This document shows, piece by piece, positions 49,689-58,932 of a stretch of 64,000 nucleotides of DNA. Under the pieces are notes generated by a model that was not told where the DNA came from, searched no databases, and saw only the letters and a program-made list of their open reading frames with translations. Every line of letters begins with the position of its first letter. Positions within the stretch are counted from its first letter, which is position 1. Origin of the DNA: Stentor roeselii (lineage: Eukaryota; Ciliophora; Heterotrichea; Heterotrichida; Stentoridae); the NCBI GenBank assembly GCA_006503475.1, contig RSEH01000011.1:62001-126000 (forward strand), written 5' to 3'. A program made the position numbers and the translations under genes.

Positions 49689-50633
49689 CTAAAATAGAGG
49701 GTATATACTTAAATCACTCATCCTAAAATACATAGAGTCAAAATTGAAGTAACTTCCTTTTTTGTTCTTTTTCGGTCTTTTCCTCGAAAGCGATCTGGTT
49801 GCAGAAGCTCTAGAAGGATTTTTACTTGGATATTCAGGGATAGACTGAAAGTCTCCCATCTTAGACCCAGACGAGTTAGTCTGAATCCTCGGCGACCTTA
49901 TCGGGTTCTTCCCAGCAGAAACCGAAGCAATCGAGTTACTTCTTCTATTCTCCTTAATTTCTCTCAAAGGCAGTCCATTATCCATCGACCTTAAAGGTCC
50001 TTTAGCAGATTCAGGTTTATTTCTATTTACTTTAGGATACTCCTGAGTATTTTCTAAAGACCTAGAAGGTGATTTTTTCTCATTTTTCTTATTTTCATCA
50101 ATTTTCTTAACACCTTCATCAAAATTGTTACTAATTTTCTTAGAATCCTCGAAATTTTTAACTATTTTCTTAGGAACTTCAAAAGTTTTTGAAATTTTCG
50201 GTCCTGGTTTAGGTGTTTCAAGTAATCGACCTGGAGACTTACTCGGTAAAATTTTTTCAGGAATAGTTGTCGAGGGTTTTTTTGATCGCAAGTTAGAAGG
50301 ACGAACAGGATCAGTACTTCTTGAAGGAGGCTTTGTTGAAGGGTTCTTTGAAATGTTTTTATTTGGAGCGAAAGGCCGAAGAGGGGTTGTTGTGACCCTT
50401 GAAGGGGAAAATCCTCGTCTTGGAGATTGACTTGGTTTATTATTTCGAAGGCTTCTTTGCTTTGTAGGAGTCCTGCTGTTTTCAGTTGTTTCGATTGAAG
50501 GGAATTGACTTGTGTTGGTTTTACGAGGGTCGTCTGGGAATAACAGGTTTTGTTTGTAGGACTTCAAGGCAGGTAGGGCGAAAGGGACTGACTGGTCTTT
50601 AGATTCGTTATAAAAAAGTCGGAGTTTTTTCAT
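49689..50633 (-). CDS. Basic Ser/Pro-rich disordered protein
   Basis: This 314-aa protein is dominated by Lys, Arg, Ser and Pro with many SP/TP sites (SPRRGFSPSR, RSPRIQTNSS), probable targets of proline-directed kinases. No folded domain, TM or signal is visible; only the last ~30 residues are less charged (YFNFDSMYFRMSDLSIYPLF). The composition would suit a microtubule- or nucleic-acid-binding protein, but that is a guess. It lies 55 bp downstream of the Cys-rich gene on the same strand. Confidence 0.6.
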   Translation of the reverse strand: MKKLRLFYNESKDQSVPFALPALKSYKQNLLFPDDPRKTNTSQFPSIETTENSRTPTKQRSLRNNKPSQSPRRGFSPSRVTTTPLRPFAPNKNISKNPSTKPPSRSTDPVRPSNLRSKKPSTTIPEKILPSKSPGRLLETPKPGPKISKTFEVPKKIVKNFEDSKKISNNFDEGVKKIDENKKNEKKSPSRSLENTQEYPKVNRNKPESAKGPLRSMDNGLPLREIKENRRSNSIASVSAGKNPIRSPRIQTNSSGSKMGDFQSIPEYPSKNPSRASATRSLSRKRPKKNKKGSYFNFDSMYFRMSDLSIYPLF

Positions 50634-50688
50634 ATTAATCGACGATTATCTGAAAGTTATCAAAAGTAGAGTTTTTAATTTCAAGTAC

Positions 50689-52131
50689 TTAGAAATCTAG
50701 AGTTATTACGTCTAAGCTCTTGCTTATCATTGAAAGACGGTAAACCACTCGGTCGTTCGTCAAGAGATACACATGTTTTTCGATTATCTTGTATGATGTT
50801 ATCTTGAACCATCGCTTTGGAAGTGCTTCTGACAAGATATACAACTTGCAGGTCCCAAGGTCAAGAACTTCATAAAGAAAGTTTTCATATAAAAGTAAAA
50901 GTTTTCCATGAAACTTGAATAAAAACTTTTTACCTTGTTTTAAAGGATCACATTTTTTTTTTATGTATTCGTTTTTTTCAGGGTCAAATAAAAGAAGACT
51001 CGGCTGGTTCTGACTGGCGAGGACGAGTTTTGACTCGAAACTCTCAGAAGACTCTTCTTTGACTAAAAAGGGAACTTTTGGAAGTTGTGACTTTTGTAAA
51101 GTAAATAAGTTGAACTTGAAGGCATTTTCACTTCCAAGGTAAAATAAATGCTGGTTAAAATAAGCTAAAAAGCCAGATTCATTAACATAAGAGATCTTTT
51201 CTATTATTTTTACCTGATTGTAATTCGTTATCAAGGCAAGACCAGTACTTCCTTCAACCTCTACATTATTTTGAATCACTTGGTTATCAGTGATTCCAAT
51301 CCAGTTCCCTTTGTTCCATTTGACATTTTCTGATAATTTTCTTAAACGTCTCGTTAGAAAATTAGGAGTGAAATCCAGAACTTCTGAAGAACCTGCGATA
51401 AACGAGTGAAGAGTTGAAGAAAAGACTGAAAAATAGTCTCTATCCTCTATATCAAAAATCCCCTTTATTCGACTTTGTATTGACTTCCAGTCGAAACTTA
51501 ATTCCAGTTTCAGCTGCTTTTGAAAAAATTCTAAATTTCCTTTGCTGAAGACAATATCTTCACCTTCTGTTCGGTCTTCATAAGGCTTTTGAAAAACTGC
51601 AAGTTTTGCCTGGTTTAAGAGATTTTGAATTAAAATTTCAGACTTTTTTTCAAAATTTTCTATTTTTTTCATTGATATTAAGTATTCTTCTTGAAGTTGA
51701 TTAGCTGCTGAAATATATTCTTGGACTAGGAATTTTTTGTATTGTTCCACGTTTTGCTTGATTTCATTATGAACGGCTTCGAAATTGTTAAGTTTTTCTA
51801 ATAAAAATTTTAGTTTTTCTGAGGAAATTCTCTGTTTTTTATACTTTGATAAGTTGATGCTACTTAGGTGGATCAGCTGATTTTTATTGAAATCCTTGCT
51901 GCAGTTAAAGCAGTAGTTCTCAGGAAAGCCTTCGACGAGGTAGATGACTTCAGCTTTATTGAAGCACGCAGCACAGATGTAGTTATCTTTTATGAGAGGG
52001 TTGTAAAAAATTTGAGTATTTGGAAAACTTTGCTGAATCACTTTAATTGAACAATTCTCGCAGATTGAAAACCTCTAGTTAACTATTACAAGCAAAGGGA
52101 AGTGAACACTGCAAATTTTACAGATTTCCAT
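50689..52131 (-). CDS. Cys-rich zinc-finger, coiled-coil and beta-propeller-like protein
   Basis: Exons 52090-52131 and 50689-52074 encode 475 aa. The N-terminus has four CxxC pairs (CKIC, CENC, CAAC, CFNC), probably two zinc sites of B-box/ribbon type. A coiled coil follows (~70-165), then a beta-rich C-terminal half with kelch-like strands (FLAYFNQHLFYLGSE, LLLFDPEKNEYIKK, KLLLLYENFLYEVL). Many ciliate proteins share this layout; an E3-like or scaffold role is possible but unproven. The first exon has only 14 codons, yet carries the first CxxC and the only suitable ATG. Confidence 0.75.
52075..52089 (-). other. 15-nt intron after a 14-codon first exon
   Basis: Minus-strand gtaatagttaactag, phase 0, A at position 10. 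It joins MEICKICSVHFPLL to RFSICENC, giving paired zinc motifs. Confidence 0.88.
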
Positions 52132-52202
52132 AATTTTATTAATATTCTTAAGTTTTTCTTCATAACTTTAACTGTTTCGAACCAGGAAAATTTACTATAA
52201 TA

Positions 52203-54001
52203 ATGGCAGAACTAAAAAAACCTACTCACCAAAAGTACAAGTCTTTGAATATCGGACATATCATCAACTTAGCTTCAGAGAGAAGAAACTTCAGAATCAA
52301 ATCAAACAGGTTCCTTTTATTTAGAAGTCAACACACAAGTCCAGGAACTTCTTCAAAAGTCAAGAACTCAGAAATAGCAAGTCCAGAAGGCGGAGTACTC
52401 AGCACCTTAAGAAGCAGAAAAAATCAGAAAAGTCCTGAAATCAGTCCAACCTTAGCAGTAGAAGTGGTCAAAGACTACATCCTTCCACTGTTCAAATCAA
52501 GCGTTCGTCATAAGCGGGACCAAGACCGAATCGAAACTTTTTCATTAAACACCCCGACAAGTCCTTCAGACCTAAAAAACGAGTTTCTTTTATCAGAAAG
52601 AATTTTGAAAGAAAAACAAGAACTTGAGTTAAAATGTGAAAATCTCGAAAATTCTTTGAAACTCGCAGTACAAGAAAAAGTTTTCATTGAATCTGAAGTC
52701 GCCCAGCTTAAAAATGAACTGAATGACCTTCAATCGAAACATGAGTTAGTTTTGTTTAATGTTCGAAAAGACCAAGGATATTATCACTACTTAGAAGAGT
52801 CCTGTGGGTTAACTCGACTGAACAACGAAAAACTGTTAATCTCTGTTAAAAGACTAGAAAAAGAAAATCATCAACTTCGGTCACTGTTAAGTGAAGAGAA
52901 ACAATTAAATGATATCCGATTATTTAAAATGTTTTCCTTAACCATTCAAATCGTTTCAGCAATAATCTTGCGGAATCTGAATATTTCAGTAAATTTTTAC
53001 TGCTCAAAAACACGATCATGTCTGAAGTGGTTGAAGGTCTCTATAAAGGTCTTGATCGGTTAATAGGGACTCATTCAGACCATCAAAAGTTGCAAGAAGA
53101 ATTTTCTCTGATTTTGTCATCTTTTCGACATTCCCAGAATCACGCGGATCACGAGTCACACGAGACAAGAAAGATTATCTTTCAACATGAACTGACTCTG
53201 GCCTACCTCAAAGACTACTTCAAAAAACAGTCTTTTTCCGAAGAGTCTCGAACAAGAGCAGAAAAACTTTACAAAGAGTCTTTATCCAACTATAGACTGA
53301 AACTCGACATCGCAAATCAAGACCTGATAAAAGAAATCTCGAAAAATTCAATTTTGCAGCAACAGGTCGACACTCTTTCTCAACAAATCAAAGAACTCAA
53401 GAAAAAGTCCTTCAAAAGATCGAATTTGGATAATTTAAATGAAGAGCTAATTTGTTTGAAATGCAAAAAAATTTATAAAGAACTGGAAAATTTTAACTGG
53501 TCTTGTAGGACTCATTTAAGTGAATTTAATGGTTCGGAGTTTTGGTGCTGTGGAAGCAAAAATAAGGAATCTTCAGGATGTGTCATTCAAAAACATGCAA
53601 GTTTTGAATATGGAAATGCAAATGATGGTGAAAATAGACAATTTAATGAGTTTTGCGCTGTAAGATTTAAATAGTCTTGCAAAACTGTTGGACATTCTAT
53701 TAGGAATTGTCCTAAAGACCCGAATGTTAAAAGTGCTCCTAAGACTGAAAGGGTTCCAGTAGGGTTTATTTAGGTTTCTTTTGCTAGTAATCATATTCTC
53801 TCTCAGGAATTTAAAGAGGAAATTTCTAGAGTTGATCGTCAGCGCAAGTCGAAAATTAAAAGCATTCGAATTAGTGAAATGAATTTACCTGAGTATTTTA
53901 GTCAGAAGTTTGATTTGGTTGAAGATGAGGTGGATGGTTTTGGGAGAAACTCTGATTCGGAATTCAACGATTTAGAAATAATAAAAAAAATAGTCAATTA
54001 G
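52203..54001 (+). CDS. Coiled-coil protein with CHORD-like and CCHC zinc motifs
   Basis: The gene starts at an ATG (MAELKKPTHQKYKSLNIGH), with a coiled coil from ~residue 135. Near 52930 coding passes to another frame; a 29-nt GT...TTTCAG segment (52931-52959) would restore it, otherwise a 1-nt indel is present. Downstream the coiled coil resumes (MSEVVEGLYKGLDRL). A Cys/His domain follows (CLKC, CRTH, WCCG, GCVIQKH), resembling CHORD or related zinc folds. Then a zinc knuckle is created by splicing (CASCKTVGHSIRNC), with two 15-nt introns at 53660-53674 and 53759-53773, and an acidic tail. Function is unknown. The kinesin-14 gene begins 10 bp after the stop. Confidence 0.7.
52931..52959 (+). 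other. Candidate 29-nt intron or frameshift site
   Basis: The segment starts GT and ends TTTCAG; its removal restores the reading frame (RLFK-I-NNLAESEYF). The length is unlike the 15-nt introns elsewhere here, so a 1-nt sequence error or real frameshift is an equal alternative. Confidence 0.4.
53660..53674 (+). other. 15-nt intron inside a zinc knuckle
   Basis: Sequence gtaagatttaaatag, phase 0, A at position 10. Splicing yields C-x2-C-x4-H-x4-C. Confidence 0.88.
53759..53773 (+). other. 15-nt intron near gene 3' end
   Basis: Sequence gtagggtttatttag, phase 0, A at position 10. It joins ERVP to VSFASNHILSQE and opens the frame to 54001. Confidence 0.82.
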
Positions 54002-54011
54002 ACTTATAAAT

Positions 54012-57000
54012 ATGTCTGTCGCCCCGGAATCATCAAGAGGAGAGCAATCTGGTCGGCCAGAAAATGAAAGAAGCTCAGTTTCCGAGCAACTTTTGGCCGA
54101 AATCACTCCGAAAATTTCATTCCATGATGAACCTGACAAGAGAATGCACGTCAACGATTTCACCCCAGGAGAGATCATTGGAAGCGACTCCATGAGCCGT
54201 CTACCACCACTTAAAGGCAAGGAGTCAGCTTTCATTCCTCTTCATCTGGCTAAAGAATATGTTAAAAAAATGGAAGGTGACATGAAATCGTTGCATGGTC
54301 ATTACAAGGTTTTATTGACTGATCTGGAAAAATGCTACTCTGGGATTGAACTTGATATCCACAAGAAGTATAAAGACTTCATTCAAAAGTACAAAGTTAA
54401 AATGGAAGAAAAATGTAAGAATTTAAAAAAAGCATATGAAGAAGAACATAAACTTAGAGAAGAGCTCAGGGTATGGGCTGAGGCTAATGTTGTAAATCTT
54501 CAAGAAAAATTGAAAGAAGAAGGAGAAAGTAAAAAAAAAGTCCTTGAAAGACTAGACTCAGCTGTTAATGGTGGAGAAAAAGAAAAGGAAAGTCTTAAGA
54601 AAAGCCTGGAAAGCGATTATATGGAAAAGTTGGAAAAGACAAAAAGTGAAAAAACGAAAGCCGAAGCCAATCTTGTAGTCATGAATAAAAAGTTTAAGGA
54701 AAGCTCACTGGAAATTGGAAGACTTGTCTTTGAGATTATCTTGCAAAAGACAGAATTTTTGATATTTAAAGATGATCCAAAAGGAAAACCTGTAAAAAAT
54801 CAAGAGCTTGAAAAAGTTAAAAGTGTGAATCTTGCTCTTCAAAAAGAAATAGCGAGTTTAAAAGAAGCTCTGAACAGGCCTGTAGTTGACCCAGAAGTCC
54901 TAAAAGAAAACGAAAAACTAAAACACGATCTCGACAAATCCAAATTAAAACACCAACAAAAGTTATCATCATTAACCTCCGAAAGAAACAACCTAGAAAG
55001 CGAGTTAAACTCTTTAAAACAAACCCTATCCGCTCCCTCAGATTCAGACGACGCAGAGAAACAGATGCTAAAAGCTCAACTAGCAGCATCATCGCAAGAG
55101 CTTTCAAAATACCGTTCAAAGTTAAGTGAAGAAGAAGGAAAATCTTCTCAAATCGACTTATTACTTGCATCAGTTCACGAAAAAGACAAAGAAATCCGTC
55201 TTCTTCACGAAAAGCTTTTAACAATAAAGCCAGTCTTAGTATCAGGTCCTGCCGTCATCGACCCGAAAGAAAAAGAAAGATATCAAGACGAGATTAAAAC
55301 TTACCAAGAAGAGAATAAAAGACTTTCAGAACAAATAAAAAATCTTTCAGTCATCTCCTCAGCAGGCGTGATAGAGCAAAAAGGCGACGACAAAGAAAAG
55401 AAAGATTTACGGAAAGACAAACAATTACTCAAGGAAAGAAATGAAAGTCTCACCCAAGACAAGACACTTCTTCAAGAAAAGATAAAAAATCTTGAAGATA
55501 AAATAAAAGAACTCGAATCTCTCCCTCCTGTCCTTCCAGCTTTTGAACAAGACGACACATCTGCTCTTCTCGCTGAAAATGAAAGACTTAAAAAACAAGT
55601 CGAAGATTTAACAGCCGTTCCCGCCGAACTCGCTTCAAAACCTGGAGACAACAAAGAAGTAAAAGAACTGAAAACAATGATAAAAAAACTAAAAAAACAA
55701 AATGACTTCTTAAAAACTTCTCTCGAAGAAAATAAATCCGATGACTTAAAAATCTTAAGAGAAAGTCTCGATGCTGCAAATAGAAAAATCCAGTTCTACG
55801 AAGAAAAGTCCCGAACTGAACCCACTGCAAAACTTCCAAAGCCAGCGAAAGGTTCAAAGCTTTCAGAGGTTCCAGAAAAGCCAGACCCTGATCAAAAGCG
55901 AATTCAGGACCTGTCAAGTGAATTAGCCTCAGCGAGACAAGAAGTGGCTTTTCTCAAAAGTCAACTCGCAAGCCCTGGCAAAGCCGACGCTTCTCTTGAC
56001 CAAGTCACTCGCCTTAACAGAGACCTGGCCGAGGCCAATGCGAAAATCGCGGAATTGACACTTCTTGTAGCAGTTGTCCCTGATGACAGCTCCAAGCCTG
56101 ACAACTCGCATGTTCAAGCGGAAATCGCGCAGTTAAAAAGGGAAAATTCTTCTTTAAAGGCTTCTGCTGCTCAAGCTGGGCAAGTCAAAGTCCTTCAAGA
56201 TGAACTTGCAAGGAGACCTACTGCTGAAGAAATGCAGAAATTAACGGATGTTGTTAAAAATCAGGAAAAACAACTCAAGGATCTTAGTGCTTCTCAGGGA
56301 CAACAGGCGAAAAGTTTAAGTGATGAAATTGCAAGGCTTCAGCAAACTTTAGATATTTCTAATAAGGATAGTGCTGCTGCTTTGGGTAAGTTGAATAAGG
56401 AAAGTGCGGAAATTCAGCAGAAATTACAGAAACAGATTCAGGATCTTGATAATGCTAGGGTTAAACTTGAAAAACAGCTGGGAAGTGAGTTGGATAATAA
56501 GTCGAAAATGACTGTTGAATTGGAACAGGTTAGAAAAGTTGCTGGAGAGGCAACAGTTTTGGGAAAACGAGTAGAGGATCTTTCGGTGCAACTAGCAGAT
56601 CTTCAACAGCGTAACGCGGCAAAAGAGCAAGAACTAAAAGATTCAATTCGCCAGCGCAAGCTACTTCATAACCAGTTAGAAGACTTGAAAGGTAAAATCC
56701 GAGTATTCTGTAGAGTGCGCCCGCTGAGTAAGTCCGAGTTGGACCGAGGTTGCATAAATATTACAACAATAGTAGACGAATTTACAATAACCTGCGAGTC
56801 CAAAAACGGTGTAAAGCCATTCGTATACGACTCAGTTTTCGGTCCAAACAGTACTCAAGACGACGTCTTCGAAGACACAAAGCGAGTAGTCCAAAGCGCA
56901 GTAGACGGTTACAACGTATGCGTTTTCGCTTACGGTCAGACAGGTTCCGGTAAAACCTTTACAATGACAGGAGTTCCAGGTAACCCAGGGGTGACTCCAC

Positions 57001-57854
57001 GAGCAATGGACGAGTTATTCAGCGTATTGAACCACCTTCCAAGTCACTACAAATGGGAAGTGAACTGCTACATGGTCGAGCTTTACCTCGACACCCTTGT
57101 CGACCTTTTCTTGCCCGCCAATCAAAAAGGCAACCCTCCGCCACTCACAATAAAAAAAGACACAAAGGGCATCGTGAACATTCCTGAAGCAATAAAAATC
57201 GAAGTAAAGTCCGCGAGAGAAATAATGTCGCGTTTCGATGAAGGCAACTTGATGCGGCATACAAGCAGCACCAAGATGAACGATTCCAGTTCCAGGTCCC
57301 ATCTGATCTTCGGGGTTCTAATCGACGTGACCAACGGAGAAACCAATCAAAGAACAGTCGGAAAACTCAGTCTTGTTGACTTGGCAGGAAGTGAAAGAGT
57401 CAGTAAAACTGAAGCCACTGCTGAAAGATTGAAAGAAGGAAGAGCTATCAACAAGTCACTCACGGCACTTGGAGATGTTATTTCTGCACTTTCGTCGAAT
57501 GAGTCTCATATTCCTTATCGAAATAATAAACTGACCATGCTCATGTCTGACTCGCTTGGAGGCACTGCGAAGACTTTGATGTTTGTGAATGTTTCACCTG
57601 CGAATTACAATCAAGAAGAAACAACTATGAGTCTCTTTTATGCTGCAAGAGTCAAACTGATCACCAATGATCCTACTAAAAATATTGAAAGTAAGGAAAT
57701 GACTGTTATGAAAAATGAGTTGTTTTCGGTTTCTGCGGAAAGGGATAAACTTAAATTGTTTTTGGAAAAGAAAGGATTTAACCCGAATTCTCTTGGTGAG
57801 ATCATGGAGAGTAGACAAGAAGATTATGATGATCCTAAATATGATGATCTTTAA
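54012..57854 (+). CDS. Kinesin-14 (C-terminal motor)
   Basis: This 1280-aa intronless protein has a short disordered N-terminus, ~780 residues of coiled coil (~75-885) and a C-terminal motor domain. The motor opens with the kinesin-14 neck QLEDLKGKIRVFCRVRP, then has P-loop GQTGSGKT, switch I NDSSSRSH, switch II DLAGSERVSK and NNKLTMLMSDSLGG. The motor ends ~70 residues before the C-terminus. Kinesin-14 motors walk toward microtubule minus ends and organise spindles and cortical arrays. There are no N-terminal MyTH4/FERM or CH domains, so it is of the plain kinesin-14 type. The gene ends 6 bp from the convergent 8-TM gene. Confidence 0.93.
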   Translation: MSVAPESSRGEQSGRPENERSSVSEQLLAEITPKISFHDEPDKRMHVNDFTPGEIIGSDSMSRLPPLKGKESAFIPLHLAKEYVKKMEGDMKSLHGHYKVLLTDLEKCYSGIELDIHKKYKDFIQKYKVKMEEKCKNLKKAYEEEHKLREELRVWAEANVVNLQEKLKEEGESKKKVLERLDSAVNGGEKEKESLKKSLESDYMEKLEKTKSEKTKAEANLVVMNKKFKESSLEIGRLVFEIILQKTEFLIFKDDPKGKPVKNQELEKVKSVNLALQKEIASLKEALNRPVVDPEVLKENEKLKHDLDKSKLKHQQKLSSLTSERNNLESELNSLKQTLSAPSDSDDAEKQMLKAQLAASSQELSKYRSKLSEEEGKSSQIDLLLASVHEKDKEIRLLHEKLLTIKPVLVSGPAVIDPKEKERYQDEIKTYQEENKRLSEQIKNLSVISSAGVIEQKGDDKEKKDLRKDKQLLKERNESLTQDKTLLQEKIKNLEDKIKELESLPPVLPAFEQDDTSALLAENERLKKQVEDLTAVPAELASKPGDNKEVKELKTMIKKLKKQNDFLKTSLEENKSDDLKILRESLDAANRKIQFYEEKSRTEPTAKLPKPAKGSKLSEVPEKPDPDQKRIQDLSSELASARQEVAFLKSQLASPGKADASLDQVTRLNRDLAEANAKIAELTLLVAVVPDDSSKPDNSHVQAEIAQLKRENSSLKASAAQAGQVKVLQDELARRPTAEEMQKLTDVVKNQEKQLKDLSASQGQQAKSLSDEIARLQQTLDISNKDSAAALGKLNKESAEIQQKLQKQIQDLDNARVKLEKQLGSELDNKSKMTVELEQVRKVAGEATVLGKRVEDLSVQLADLQQRNAAKEQELKDSIRQRKLLHNQLEDLKGKIRVFCRVRPLSKSELDRGCINITTIVDEFTITCESKNGVKPFVYDSVFGPNSTQDDVFEDTKRVVQSAVDGYNVCVFAYGQTGSGKTFTMTGVPGNPGVTPRAMDELFSVLNHLPSHYKWEVNCYMVELYLDTLVDLFLPANQKGNPPPLTIKKDTKGIVNIPEAIKIEVKSAREIMSRFDEGNLMRHTSSTKMNDSSSRSHLIFGVLIDVTNGETNQRTVGKLSLVDLAGSERVSKTEATAERLKEGRAINKSLTALGDVISALSSNESHIPYRNNKLTMLMSDSLGGTAKTLMFVNVSPANYNQEETTMSLFYAARVKLITNDPTKNIESKEMTVMKNELFSVSAERDKLKLFLEKKGFNPNSLGEIMESRQEDYDDPKYDDL

Positions 57855-57860
57855 TTAGAG

Positions 57861-58775
57861 TTATTTTAACTGGATAAACATTCCTTTTATGAAGTCGTCG
57901 TTTGTTTGCTTTATTATGGAGGCTCGACCGATACCGAAACCTTTCAGGTTTCGTCTTGCTAGGTAGAAAAGCATCAGACTGCATATTAGGCTTGCTATTA
58001 GTAAGATTATTGATTGGTCGTAGATTGCTCGGCTTAGCTTCTCACCTGGAGATAGAGATATCTGGATCACCATATAAAGTAAAATCGCCTGAATAGCCGG
58101 AATCATAGCAATAAAAGAAATCAAAGCCCTTCGCTTTTCCTTAGTAGACGACCAGATCCCTAAACCAGCATGAAAAACAATAACTCCAAAAGTGAAAACC
58201 GATATAATCAATCCAAAAACAATGAACCTTTTCCAAAACAAAACAACATAAAACGTGAAAGTCACAACAATCAGCGAAGTGAAAATAAAGCAAATTTTGA
58301 CATTAGAAATAAAAATTTCATATTCTTTGATAGTTTTCAAGATCATGATATCTTTGACTGACTCCAAATCCTTCATGTACTGTTTCCCAAAGTGCATATA
58401 GCAATAGTAGCATGCTGACAAGTTAGCCAAGTACATTAAAATAAAGTAAAGAAGTCCCAAAAACCTTATATTTCGAGGCACCGGATTCGTGAAGATAAAG
58501 TAAATCCCTTCAAAGTTCAGTAAAGCTGTCAAAAGCATGAAAGCTGATAATTCGAAACCGTTTTCTTTCACTAAAGAATGCCAGGCGAAATAAATGTTCC
58601 ATAGTAATAAGTACCCCAGGGTGAACAGGTAGAACAAATTCGAACTGGTTCCTTTTGGATCGAAAAATACGACCAAACTAATGAAAACTATCAGCTCTAT
58701 ACATAAAAGGATGATTACAATGTTCGGAACACAGGAGCGGTTGCGCTTGTCTTCAACCAAACTGTTGTCGAGCAT
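57861..58775 (-). CDS. Eight-TM membrane protein of unknown family
   Basis: This 304-aa protein shows about eight hydrophobic helices (NIVIILLCIELIVFISLVVF, LFYLFTLGYLLLWNIYF, LLYFILMYLANLSACYYCYM, ICFIFTSLIVVTFTFYVVLF and others) linked by short charged loops, and a short cytosolic end. No transporter or receptor signature is recognised. The in-frame upstream extension has no ATG, so the start MLDNSLVEDKRNRSC at 58775 is preferred. There is no signal peptide; the first TM probably acts as signal anchor. Confidence 0.65.
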   Translation of the reverse strand: MLDNSLVEDKRNRSCVPNIVIILLCIELIVFISLVVFFDPKGTSSNLFYLFTLGYLLLWNIYFAWHSLVKENGFELSAFMLLTALLNFEGIYFIFTNPVPRNIRFLGLLYFILMYLANLSACYYCYMHFGKQYMKDLESVKDIMILKTIKEYEIFISNVKICFIFTSLIVVTFTFYVVLFWKRFIVFGLIISVFTFGVIVFHAGLGIWSSTKEKRRALISFIAMIPAIQAILLYMVIQISLSPGEKLSRAIYDQSIILLIASLICSLMLFYLARRNLKGFGIGRASIIKQTNDDFIKGMFIQLK

Positions 58776-58932
58776 TTTACAGTTAATAAAAATGGAAGAA
58801 ATCTTGAAAATCTTAAAATAAAATCCTTTCTTCTTTTGTCTAACACTCGGATTCACACCTAAAAACAATTTTCAAGTTTATACCCATACATTAAATCAGT
58901 AAAACCAATAAATAACCAAAATTACTGAAAAC

